Shown: positions 17,815-27,100 of the stretch, one piece after another
Numbering within the stretch: the stretch's first letter is position 1
How the letters are laid out: every line of letters starts with the position of its first letter
Assembly: GCA_002731275.1 (NCBI GenBank)
Contig: PCBK01000090.1
Location: forward strand, 1 to 54,315
DNA: 54,315 bases
Origin: Deltaproteobacteria bacterium
Lineage (GTDB): Bacteria > Myxococcota_C > UBA6777
Direction of reading: 5' to 3'
Notes under the pieces: generated by a model
Told to the model about the DNA's origin: nothing
What the model saw: only the letters and a program-made list of their open reading frames with translations
Database searches by the model: none
Program-made: the position numbers and the translations under genes

Positions 17815-19152
17815 GTGGAATTACTGTACCCTGGCTTTTGTGCCGCGCTCATTTTGGTTGGGATTCATGCCTATTTGGGGATGCACGTCCTCGCACGTGG
17901 TGTCATCTTCGTCGACTTAGCGATGGCACAAGCTGCAGCATTTGGTACGTTGATGGGATTCCTCTTCTATCATACGGGTCCAGAACACACGATCAGTTAT
18001 TTATTTTCACTTGGTTTTACGTTGCTGGCTGCGACGTTTTTTGCGGTGGGACGCGCACATTATCAAAAGATCCCGGAAGAAGCGATCATAGGCTTGACCT
18101 ATGCGATCCTCTCGGCGTCTGCGATCTTGTTGATGCAATTTGCCCCACATGGTGCTGAGCATATCCGCGATATGCTCGCCGGTCAGGTCCTCTGGGTGAC
18201 TTGGCCAACGGTCTTCAAGACGGCTGTGATTTACTCCCTTGTGGGGTTGATCCACTTTCGCTGGCGTCACCAGTTTTTGGCCGTCAGTCGCGATCCCAAG
18301 CTCGCTCGTGAGCGAGGGTTTCATGTCGCCTTTTGGGACTTTTTGTTTTACGCGACGTTCGGTTTTATCATCACTTCGAGTGTCGCGATCGGTGGTGTCT
18401 TGCTCGTCTTTACCTTGCTCGTTGGTCCTGCACTTCTTGGGACTGCCTTTGGCAAGAACTTCGGGCAGGGCTTGTTGATCGCGTATGTCTTTGGATTTGC
18501 GATCACTGCGGCAGGTTTTCTCACCTCCTACAAGCTCGATTATCCGACAGGTGCGACAGTCGTCGCGTTGTTCGGCGTGGTCCTGCTCCCGATCGCGATC
18601 TGGCGTTATATCCGAGGTGGACAACGTCCACTCCGACGTGTCGTTGGTGTCTCCATTACATTGCTCGTGCTGGGAAGCGTGTTCAGCCTCGCGTGGTTCG
18701 CGCGTCCCGACCATGCTCCCCACGACCACGCGGACCATCAATACACAAAGCCCCGAGCACGTGTCCCTGTCGCTCTTCACACTGGTGACGATCACGAACA
18801 CACACACGCGAACACAAAAAAGCACGAACACGACGGACACAAGCACGAAGACGGACACAAAGAAGACGACACACCACAGAAAGACACCATCGACACACTC
18901 GAAGCGCGCGCAAACAAAGGTGACAAGAGAGCCCGTCAGGCGTTGATCGAGATCCTCTCGGGGCGACGAGAAGAGCCGTTCTTGACCAGACAAAAAGCCT
19001 TCTATGCGCTGTGCAGAGTGAGCAAAGGTGCCCTCCCATCCTGCCCATACAGTGGCAATATTATGTTGATGGGGCAGTGGCTCCAAGCACGTGGAGAGGC
19101 TTTTCAAAAGCACTATCGTCCCGCAACATCGCAGCCAGCCTCTAAAAAGTAG
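17815..19152 (+). CDS. ABC-3 family metal permease (ZnuB-like) with His-rich tail
   Basis: 445 residues from GTG 17815, behind AAGGA with 9-nt spacing. The first ~285 residues are an ABC-3 type permease: about eight membrane helices, with family sequences such as HVLARGVIFVDLAMAQAAAFG near the start and SVAIGGVLLVFTLLVGPALLG in the second half. The family normally ends there. Here a cytoplasmic or periplasmic extension follows: a His/Asp/Glu-rich stretch (HDHADH, DDHEHTHAN, HEHDGHKHEDGHKED, about residues 300-360) and an ~80-residue helical region. No ATP-binding protein is encoded next to it, so energy must come from an ATPase elsewhere or this is not a normal importer. Confidence 0.8.
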   Translation: MELLYPGFCAALILVGIHAYLGMHVLARGVIFVDLAMAQAAAFGTLMGFLFYHTGPEHTISYLFSLGFTLLAATFFAVGRAHYQKIPEEAIIGLTYAILSASAILLMQFAPHGAEHIRDMLAGQVLWVTWPTVFKTAVIYSLVGLIHFRWRHQFLAVSRDPKLARERGFHVAFWDFLFYATFGFIITSSVAIGGVLLVFTLLVGPALLGTAFGKNFGQGLLIAYVFGFAITAAGFLTSYKLDYPTGATVVALFGVVLLPIAIWRYIRGGQRPLRRVVGVSITLLVLGSVFSLAWFARPDHAPHDHADHQYTKPRARVPVALHTGDDHEHTHANTKKHEHDGHKHEDGHKEDDTPQKDTIDTLEARANKGDKRARQALIEILSGRREEPFLTRQKAFYALCRVSKGALPSCPYSGNIMLMGQWLQARGEAFQKHYRPATSQPASKK

Positions 19153-19166
19153 AGGCCACAAAGATC

Positions 19167-20639
19167 ATGAAAACACACATGGGCACATTCATATGGCTCA
19201 TTTGCCTTCTTTTTGTACCGGGTAGCTCCTACGCGGAGCCGTCCACCAAAAAGAAGACCTCAAAAGAGTCATCAACGCCAAGTAAAGCCGAGATCGAAGC
19301 GCTCCGTAAAGCATTTCAAAAGACCGGCACAAAGAAACAAGAGACGACCAACAACGCGCAAAAGAAAAAAGGTAAGGCCTCCAAAACAACCAAGGATGAC
19401 CCTCTCAGCGCGCTGCGCAATGCATTCAAGAATGCTGGCAGCTCGACCACCAATACACAACAGCCCCAATGGAATGGCCCTGGCTTCGCCGTCCAATCCG
19501 GTCAGGGAGGTGTGCAGCAGCGTCGCAATCTGATGAACCCGGCGATCAGCGCGCTCGGTGTCTTCGCTGCAGGTTGGTCCAGTCACCCCGGCAATGGACA
19601 TTGCCACGCTGATGGTGTCTGTCACGGCGATGTCGGGATCTTTGGCCACAGCCACGATCCCTCGCGCACAGGGCTTAATCTGCAACAACTTGAGCTCGTC
19701 TTCGAAGCCGCTGTCGACCCGTATTTTACAGCGGCGATCGTGTTGAGCCTTGTCGAAGTCGACGGAGGCTTCGAGTTGGAGATCGAAGAGGCATATATGC
19801 AGAGCCTCGCGCTCCCCTTCTCTCTTCAATTGAAGGCCGGGCGCTATCTCTCTCATGTCTCAAGGCTCGCGTCGATGCACCTTCACAGCCTCGATTTTAT
19901 GACCATCTCACTCCCTGTGATGTTCATGATCGGCGGTGAGATGAGCCACAACGCCGCTGAGCTGTCATGGCTCGCGCCGACGCCCTTCTTTCTGCGCTTC
20001 GCCGCAGAGGCTTCCTACGGTGGCAGCATCGCGTATGGTGTGACCGATCCGAGTATTCCGATGTTCTCTGGGCAAGTCAGGGCGTTCTTCGATTTACCTG
20101 GTGGGTTGGGTCTTCAGATCGGTGGTGCCGTTGCGCAAGGTGTATGGGATCGAAGGCTCTCCGATGCCTCCGACCTCAAGAAGACACTCTTTACTGGACA
20201 TATGCTGTGGCGCTGGCGTCCCCCTCAGAGTTTCCGCTACCAGGAGCTTAAGGTGATGGCCGAATACATCGGGATGCACAGCCAGTGTGACGTCGCCAAA
20301 ACAGACAGCAGCAAACCTCAATACAGGCAAGTCTGTCTTGGTGTCACAGAGCAAGACACAGAGCGTATCTTCCATGGCTTCACCGCCAAAGTCATCTACC
20401 GCTTCGCGATGCGTTGGCAAGCTGGTCTTCGTTACGAGATGCTCCCTGGTATGCTCGAACCTTCGGCGCGTAAGCCGCTCGAACGACTTAGCGCGATGGT
20501 CCACTTCGCGCCGACAGAGTTTTCACAATTTCGTTTACAGTACGACGCCGTTAACCTCTTTCAGTCGGCAGAGATCGGTCACGCGGTCTGGTTGCAGCTG
20601 CAATTCTCGATCGGTGAGCACGGTGCACACAAATATTGA
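19167..20639 (+). CDS. Predicted outer-membrane beta-barrel protein of the zinc locus
   Basis: 490 residues with a signal peptide (MKTHMGTFIWLICLLFVPGSSYA). A Lys/Thr/Ser-rich region with two similar segments (EALRKAFQKTGTKK and SALRNAFKNAGSS) precedes a His/Cys cluster, NGHCHADGVCHGDVGIFGHSHD (about residues 145-167). The C-terminal ~320 residues alternate in polarity as expected for a beta-barrel and end in an aromatic-containing strand. It lies 14 nt after the metal permease and is probably cotranscribed. A role in bringing metal across the outer membrane is inferred from context and the His/Cys cluster. Confidence 0.6.
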   Translation: MKTHMGTFIWLICLLFVPGSSYAEPSTKKKTSKESSTPSKAEIEALRKAFQKTGTKKQETTNNAQKKKGKASKTTKDDPLSALRNAFKNAGSSTTNTQQPQWNGPGFAVQSGQGGVQQRRNLMNPAISALGVFAAGWSSHPGNGHCHADGVCHGDVGIFGHSHDPSRTGLNLQQLELVFEAAVDPYFTAAIVLSLVEVDGGFELEIEEAYMQSLALPFSLQLKAGRYLSHVSRLASMHLHSLDFMTISLPVMFMIGGEMSHNAAELSWLAPTPFFLRFAAEASYGGSIAYGVTDPSIPMFSGQVRAFFDLPGGLGLQIGGAVAQGVWDRRLSDASDLKKTLFTGHMLWRWRPPQSFRYQELKVMAEYIGMHSQCDVAKTDSSKPQYRQVCLGVTEQDTERIFHGFTAKVIYRFAMRWQAGLRYEMLPGMLEPSARKPLERLSAMVHFAPTEFSQFRLQYDAVNLFQSAEIGHAVWLQLQFSIGEHGAHKY

Positions 20640-20799
20640 GATCCTTCAAAGGATACTGACAAGTAGGATGCGTTGAGCTACGTATTGTAGCGCCTCTACG
20701 TATCTACAACCTTATTTTTACGTGTGAATTCTTACACAGAGACGCAAGCGTCGACGTGTATCCAGAGGCACACATTTGACAATGTACAGGAGTGACAAC

Positions 20800-21036
20800 A
20801 TGAAACGTTCTATTTTTGCTGGACTTTTTGCTCTTTTGTTCGCGGGTCTTTTGGCTGTGGGTTGTGGTGATGGTGGTGGCGCCAAGTGCGATCCTGCCTG
20901 CGCTACAGGTGAAGTTTGTATCTCCCACGATAGCAAGTATGAGTGCGCCAAAACATGCGAAAAAGATGAAGATTGTACCTCACCTATGGTCTGTCATACA
21001 GACGAAAGCACTCCCCACTGTGGCGAAGCTGAGTAA
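20800..21036 (+). CDS. Small Cys-rich lipoprotein
   Basis: 78 residues from ATG 20800 (AGGAG at 20788-20792). The lipoprotein signal ends at LAVGC, followed by GDGGG and a compact Cys-rich domain with CDPACATGEVC, CAKTCEKDEDC and MVCHTDESTPHC, i.e. eight or more cysteines likely to form disulfides. Similar CxxDxDC motifs appear at the C-terminus of the lipoprotein at 287. The function is unknown. It is convergent with the next gene; a long inverted repeat lies between them. Confidence 0.65.
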   Translation: MKRSIFAGLFALLFAGLLAVGCGDGGGAKCDPACATGEVCISHDSKYECAKTCEKDEDCTSPMVCHTDESTPHCGEAE

Positions 21037-21159
21037 GACCATCGGGTCCAAAGAAGAGTCCTTTTTGAAAAGTCATATACATGACCGGACTATCTCTATC
21101 TTGAGTGAGAAAGTTTCTCTCTTGGGATGACATGTATGTGGCTTTTGTTCCCCGGATAT

Positions 21160-21218
21160 GTTTCAGGCACACACCAAACAGTGCAAACAGCTCGCCTGTT
21201 GTGGTGTGCGCCTGAAAC
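21160..21218. repeat. Long imperfect inverted repeat between convergent genes
   Basis: The arm at 21160-21181 (GTTTCAGGC..CACACCA.AACAG) pairs with 21196-21218 over 21 base pairs, with one mismatch and one bulged base, around a 14-nt loop. It sits in the 268-nt gap between convergent genes, where a bidirectional terminator would be expected. It lacks T-runs on either side, so a mobile or REP-like element is an alternative. Confidence 0.5.
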
Positions 21219-21303
21219 GCTCCTTTCCCCGGCTCCCACCCCGAGAAAATAAGCGCTCCCCTCCTGTTTGGAGTTGACGATATCAGCTCTCTATACAATC
21301 ACC

Positions 21304-22629
21304 TTATGGATGGTAACTTTTCCAGGAAGCGTCATCTGTGACCATCGCTTTGATCCAGTCGGTCAACTTCACATTTTGGCTGTTTGTCTTGCTCGTGGCG
21401 TTGGAGAACATCGTGTGTCCATTGCCTGGAATGACGTAGTAGTGAAGGTCGTTGATCGTATCCAGATCGCCCAACAGCTTGTAAAGGGCAGTCTTAAATT
21501 GATCGCCATTGGCATCCAACATCCCAAAGAATGCGCGAATGACAGAGTCTCGCTCTGTCGACAAGAACGCCATTTTGCGGCCCTTTTGGATCATCGTCGC
21601 GTCGTAGTGTTTGATGATGTCGAAGATGTTTGTTTTACAACCGGCGGGGCATCCTGGCGGCATGACCGTCTTCCAGGTTGTCGTCCACTGTTGCCATCTC
21701 GTCCCTACAGGAGACATTGGAGGACCAGAGTCATCGATCAAGTCGACGCGAACCTTGTCGCCAAAGTAGAATTGCACGAGACCCCAGTTGATCGCCGCAC
21801 CAAATCCACCAGCACTTGAACCTGTCAGGACGACATGCTTCAAGTTGGGGAAGGTCGCCGCGATCCGCGCAAAGTACAACTTCATGTTGCGGTGCCCCAC
21901 AAAGTGCATCTTTTTGCCATTTGGGAACGTCACTTCGGCGTTTCCGGAGTAAACGTCGCCTGTACAGTGGGGGATAAACACATAGTGCGCTTTAGCAAAC
22001 ACGTTGTCGGCGTTGCCGCGTTGGAAGAAGAAGCTCTTGATGGTTCCTTGTGCTGAGGAATCGGACTTGAACTTAGCCGCGTCATATCCTTTGAGGTTGG
22101 TCGCTGTCGGCTGGATTCCGTAGCAATTGCCAATCAGTCCACTATCTGACCAGCACGCCCCACCGCCCTGCATGTGGATGAGCAGTTGTGTCACTGTTGT
22201 ATCTGTGTGTGGATTGATCGCGAAGCCTGTGTCTGTGCCGTATCCACACTTGGCACCTTTGATATCGACCCATGTCCACTTGTCTGGATCGGCTTTGATG
22301 GGATCGCCAAGTGTTGGCTTCTCAGGCCAAACATAATCTTTCTCTGTGGGAGTCTCTTCCGCGACTGTCTCGGGTACAGTTGGTTCCTGCCCTTTCTCGA
22401 CGGTCGGTTCGGGGAGCGGCTCCGATGTCTCTTCTGGTGTAGAGGCATCTGCATCACCGACTTCTTTGGCTGCTTCGGTGGTGCCTTCTTTTCCAGTGGG
22501 TTCGTTGTTGCCGGCTTCTTTGGCAGCTTCTGTCTTCTCAGAAGGTGTTATGACTTCTGGCCCACAGCCCGTCCAACACGCCATCAGCACAAAACAAGCG
22601 CTGACAAAAAAGAATGTCATTCGTTTCAT
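21304..22629 (-). CDS. Pectinacetylesterase/Notum-like hydrolase, lipoprotein
   Basis: 441 residues, start ATG at 22629 on the minus strand (residue 14 of the open frame) because it begins a lipoprotein signal ending at CWTGC. A Thr/Glu/Pro/Ala-rich linker of about 85 residues precedes the catalytic domain. The domain has the pectinacetylesterase/Notum layout: LLIHMQGGGACWS (oxyanion region), HCTGDVYSG, and the nucleophile elbow GSSAGGFGA, with a late Asp (LIDDSGPP) and His (PGNGHTMFS) as the rest of the triad. It probably removes acyl groups from an extracellular polysaccharide or protein; the actual substrate is unknown. It faces the ICMT-like gene across a 263-nt gap in which I see no other gene. 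Confidence 0.75.
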   Translation of the reverse strand: MKRMTFFFVSACFVLMACWTGCGPEVITPSEKTEAAKEAGNNEPTGKEGTTEAAKEVGDADASTPEETSEPLPEPTVEKGQEPTVPETVAEETPTEKDYVWPEKPTLGDPIKADPDKWTWVDIKGAKCGYGTDTGFAINPHTDTTVTQLLIHMQGGGACWSDSGLIGNCYGIQPTATNLKGYDAAKFKSDSSAQGTIKSFFFQRGNADNVFAKAHYVFIPHCTGDVYSGNAEVTFPNGKKMHFVGHRNMKLYFARIAATFPNLKHVVLTGSSAGGFGAAINWGLVQFYFGDKVRVDLIDDSGPPMSPVGTRWQQWTTTWKTVMPPGCPAGCKTNIFDIIKHYDATMIQKGRKMAFLSTERDSVIRAFFGMLDANGDQFKTALYKLLGDLDTINDLHYYVIPGNGHTMFSNATSKTNSQNVKLTDWIKAMVTDDASWKSYHP

Positions 22630-22892
22630 ACACACGTTCCTTTCACAAGATAAGGCCACGACGCTCAAAAAGTGGGATACACTCTCAGAATGTCTTTGTA
22701 AGATGAGGTTTACATGTACTATAGCATCTTTTTGATTTCAGAGAAGAGACTTATCCTCTACGCCGAAAGACTCGCCTTGTAAACAGTGAAGCATGTTCAC
22801 TGTTGGTGGACGCCACTTGATCTTTCAGTGTGTCTCGGACATTTTCGTCGTTGAACAGGGCGGCAAGAACCCCCGAAGGAGGAGGTAAACCA

Positions 22893-23876
22893 TTGGAAGA
22901 GACATCCACATCGACACGTTGGCGATTCATAGGTGGTGCTTTGTACTTCACCTTGCAAGGCGCAGGTATCATCACATGGTGGCTCGCGATGTTTGCGTTC
23001 CCGTCGATACAAAAGCATTTTCAAGCCTATCCCGTTACAAAGAACGTCCAGCCCTCAGCTCTGTATCCTGATCTCATCCTGCTTGCGGGAGGCTCGTGGT
23101 TATGTGCGTTGTTGCTGTGGCGTGCTCCGCGTCATGTGTGGTCACAGAGGGCTGCATGGTCGATGGTGGGTGCCTTCGCGTATCCGGCGATACACGCGAC
23201 GAGCACGATGTGGAGAGCCGGCGGTAAAGGGTGGGCTGCGACGATGTTGATGTTGACCTTTGTACAGGGGAGTTTTCTAGCAGCCTGGACCATCCGACTT
23301 GATGGACCACTCTTTCAGGTCGCGCCTCAACGCTCTACGTCCATGCACATCTTGCGCACGCTCATCCAAACAGCCGTCTTTTGGTGTATGGCCCTCGTCC
23401 TCGTTCCGTGGCTCGTCACCTCCGCCGAACACCACCTCGGTGTCCCTCACTTTACAACCCCGATGCAGCGCTGGTTGCCCTGGCTCCTCTTCGCTCTCGT
23501 CGGCGCACTCAACATCCACACAGGGATCACGATGAGCCGCTGGGGAAAAGGGACACCGCTCCCTCTGGAGACTGCAAGAGACCTCGTCGTGAGAGGTCTC
23601 TACCGTTATGTGCGAAACCCAATGGCCGTCACAGGACTGTTTTTGGGGCTGATGATCGGCTGGTGGCTCGGCTCGTGGGGGACGTTACTCGCGGTCGTGA
23701 TGGGTGGCATCTTCTGGAATGTCTTTGTCCGCCCCATCGAAGAAAAAGATCTACTAGAGCGCTTTGGTGAACCCTACAGACAATACACACAGAAGATTGG
23801 CTGTTGGTTGCCAACCTTTCCTCCCCACCCTCCCCTCCCACACACAAACAACTCACAAGACACAACAACGGACTGA
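22893..23876 (+). CDS. ICMT/PEMT-like integral membrane methyltransferase
   Basis: 327 residues from a TTG at 22893, chosen because the ideal ribosome site AGGAGGT lies 6-7 nt upstream; the longer ATG frame from 22830 has none. Six or more hydrophobic helices precede the C-terminal signature of isoprenylcysteine/phospholipid methyltransferases: GLYRYVRNPMAVTGLFLGL, then EEKDLLERFGEPYRQYTQKIGCWLP. This part binds SAM and a membrane-bound substrate. Bacterial members act on lipids or are uncharacterised. The N-terminal half is longer than in small bacterial ICMT proteins. The 3' end codes for a Pro/His/Thr-rich tail. Confidence 0.72.
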   Translation: MEETSTSTRWRFIGGALYFTLQGAGIITWWLAMFAFPSIQKHFQAYPVTKNVQPSALYPDLILLAGGSWLCALLLWRAPRHVWSQRAAWSMVGAFAYPAIHATSTMWRAGGKGWAATMLMLTFVQGSFLAAWTIRLDGPLFQVAPQRSTSMHILRTLIQTAVFWCMALVLVPWLVTSAEHHLGVPHFTTPMQRWLPWLLFALVGALNIHTGITMSRWGKGTPLPLETARDLVVRGLYRYVRNPMAVTGLFLGLMIGWWLGSWGTLLAVVMGGIFWNVFVRPIEEKDLLERFGEPYRQYTQKIGCWLPTFPPHPPLPHTNNSQDTTTD

Positions 23877-23968
23877 CTCCTTTTCTGAACGAACTTTCAT
23901 TTTTTGACAAAAAAGGCGGCTGTGAAAGTGTGAAAGGATGCGATAGGAGCGATGCTTCGAAGATGTAA

Positions 23969-23997
23969 TTGACGTCTGGTTTGAACGTTGCTATCCT
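23969..23997 (+). promoter_or_regulatory. Sigma70-like promoter for the kinase gene
   Basis: TTGACG (23969-23974), 17-nt spacer, TATCCT (23992-23997). It predicts a start near 24004 and a 5' leader of about 128 nt before the kinase ATG. The 23877-24131 gap holds no other feature that I can see. Confidence 0.4.
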
Positions 23998-24131
23998 GTT
24001 CAGATAAACGAATGTCTCACATACGATCAGAGTCCTTCCCTGTCTCGCGTGTCATCAAGACGACACACGCGCGGTATTTGTCGTGCATTGGGTTGACCTG
24101 TTCGCATGTTTCTTTCAGGAAGGCTTGTTGA

Positions 24132-27100
24132 ATGATCCCGCTGGGTCCATTTTTGTTGCAAAATCAGATAGGCAAGGGGGGGATGGGTGTTGTCTGGCGC
24201 GCCATCCACAAAGAACAACAAGAACCCGTCGCGATCAAGATCCTGACCCGCTTCAACGAACAAAGACACCACTCACTCTCTGCATTTCGCGATGAAGTTC
24301 GCGCGGTTGCAGCGCTTCATCACCCTGGTATTGTCCAAGTCCTGGATCACGGCGAGATCACCGAAGAGACCGCCGAAGCCTCCAAAGGCGACCTGCCCAA
24401 AGGTAGCCCTTACCTGATCATGGAGCTCGCAGATGGTTCCTTGGATCAATGGCGCGGTCGACTCTCCTGGAAAGCCTTGCGCCGTGTCGCGCTCTCCTTA
24501 CTCGATGCCCTCTCCCATGCCCACGCACGTGGCGTGATCCATAGAGATCTCAAGCCCGGCAACGTCTTGCTCAGTCAGCGTTGGCGCAAAATTAAGCTCG
24601 CGGACTTCGGTATCGCGTACGATATGGAAGGCCACACACCAACCGAACATGCCGATAAGATCACGGGGACACTCGCTTACATGTCTCCTGAGCAGTTTGA
24701 GCGAGAATTTCACCATTACGGTCCCTGGACGGATTTGTATGCGTTTGGTTGCCTGATGTACTCACTCGCGACGGGCAATCCCCCCTTTGGCTCCAAAGGG
24801 ACGTTGATGGAGCTGATGTTCCGCCACCTGTGTAATCCAGTCCCTCCCCTCAAAACAGACATGGAGTATCCCGACGGGTTTGAGGATTGGCTGCGTTGTT
24901 TGTTGGAGAAGGCACCTGGCAAACGCTTTCAGCGAGCAGCTGACGCTGCGTGGGGATTGTTAAGTCTAGAAGATGCAGACAGTGAAGACGATCTCACCCA
25001 AGAGATCGACCAAGAACTCTTCATGCATCTGGATCAACACGGTCCTGACTCATCGTCACAAAGACTGCCCTCTCCAAAGACGAGACAGGCCAGCGTCGAG
25101 ACTGCACAGGCAACGGCATTTCCACTCGCGACACTCCAGACGTTGATCGACGAATACCAGCACACAGCGATCGTCGAAGCGCGCAAAGGGACACCGCCAC
25201 CGAGTATCTTTGAGAGCAACGACTCTCTCGATGAAGTCGCAAGCTCAAATGAGTATCTGGCCTTCCTCTCGTCGATGAATAAAGAGCAGATTAACCTGGA
25301 GATCCCACCTTTCCCAGATAGCTGGCGTCGTCAGGAGACGATGCTCGCGCCGCTGCGTCTCGATGGTGTCGGGCTCGGTCTGTACGGTGTTCGCAATATC
25401 CCTCTCGTCGGTCGTGAAGAAGAGCGCGATGCGTTGTGGGAGAGTATGCACCGCGTGCGAAGCCGCCACCGCCTCTACACGATCTGTTTACGTGGACCCG
25501 CAGGATACGGAAAAAGCCGCCTCGCAGAGTGGTTCTGTGAGCGTACGCATGAGGTCGGGACGGCCCACGTGCTCAAAGCCGTTCACAGCCCTATCCAGGG
25601 AGCCTCAGATGGTATTACCCCCATGCTCATTCGCTTTTTGCAGTGCGCAGGGAGCACCTTTCGCCAAGCCGAAGAAAAAGTCCCCGATATTCTCGAACGT
25701 TTAGGGATGACTGATGCGGAGGATATTCAAACGATCCTGGATCTGATGGCGCCGTATTTTGCAGGGGGGTCCGAGCACAAAACACGTGTGCGGCTGGAAA
25801 ACGAGACGGAGCGCTACGTCGTCATTCGACGCTTTCTTCAGCACCTGTCCAAAAGTCGTCCGGTCCTCGTTTGGCTCGACGACATTCACTGGGGACTCGA
25901 TACACTCGGCTTTGTGCTCCACCTACAGGAGACCCTTCGCAAGCTCGAAGTGCCCATCTTGTTGTTGCTTACAGTCCGGGAAGAGGCGCTCGTCGAACAA
26001 CCACAAGAGACAGAGATGCTCGACGAGATCCTCGCAGCCAAGCGCACACACTCCGTACACATCGGCCCCCTCCATCAAGAAGATCGTCCCGTCCTTATCC
26101 GTGAGCTGCTCGGCCTCGAAGGTGACGTCGCCGCGCAAGTCGAAGAGCGCACCGCAGGCAATCCCTTGTTCGCCGTGCAACTTGTCGGTGATTGGGTGCA
26201 GAGAGGGCTTTTGGAGTACGGTACACACGGATTCCGTCTCAAAGAAGGCACAGAGGTCACACTCCCCGACGATATGCACGCTGTGTGGGCTGCGCGACTC
26301 GAACAGTTGTTTACAGAGCGCTCCGAAAATGATCGCATCGCCCTCGAATTGGCCGCGATCCTTGGCCAAGAGATCGATGGCGAAGAGTGGCGAGATGTCT
26401 GCCAACAGATCAATATCTACCCCCCCTATGACCTCGTCGAACAGCTGATCGGACAGCGACTCGCACGCACCGAACATAACCCCTTCTTGCAGTGGTCTTT
26501 TGTCCACGGTATGTTGCGCGAGAGTCTACAACGACAAGCCCAAGAAGCCGAGCGTTGGACCGCTCATCACCTCGCCTGTGCCCAAACCCTCAAACGTCGA
26601 AAAAGCCGCAATGTCACAGAGCGCATGGCCCAACACCTCCTCGCTGCAGGGGAGTTCGAACAGGCTCTCATTCCCCTGCACGCGGCGATCAAAGAACGCC
26701 TGCGACTTTGGCAGCATCGCATCGCGATGTCTCTCCTCCTCGAATGGGAACCGCTCCTCGATCGATGTGCATTACCAGAGGACCACCTCTTTCGCGGTGA
26801 GAGTATGCTCGTACGTTCGACGATCGCATACCAGGCATCGCGCTATGAAGAAGCCAAAGAGTGGTCCAAAAAGACAGAAGCGGCTGCGCGCAAGTACGGA
26901 TGGGATGAGGTTCTGCTTCAGGTCTCATTCACCCTCTCCAAGCTCGCCTGGAACGATGGGATGTCAGAAGAAAGTATGCGCCCACTCGAAGAAGCAGAGC
27001 TCCTCGCCAATAAACTCGGCGATGAATCCTTCATCGCACGTGCCCACGCCGCGATGGGGGACCTGCTCTGTCGGCGTGGACAACTCGAAGAAGCTCGACC

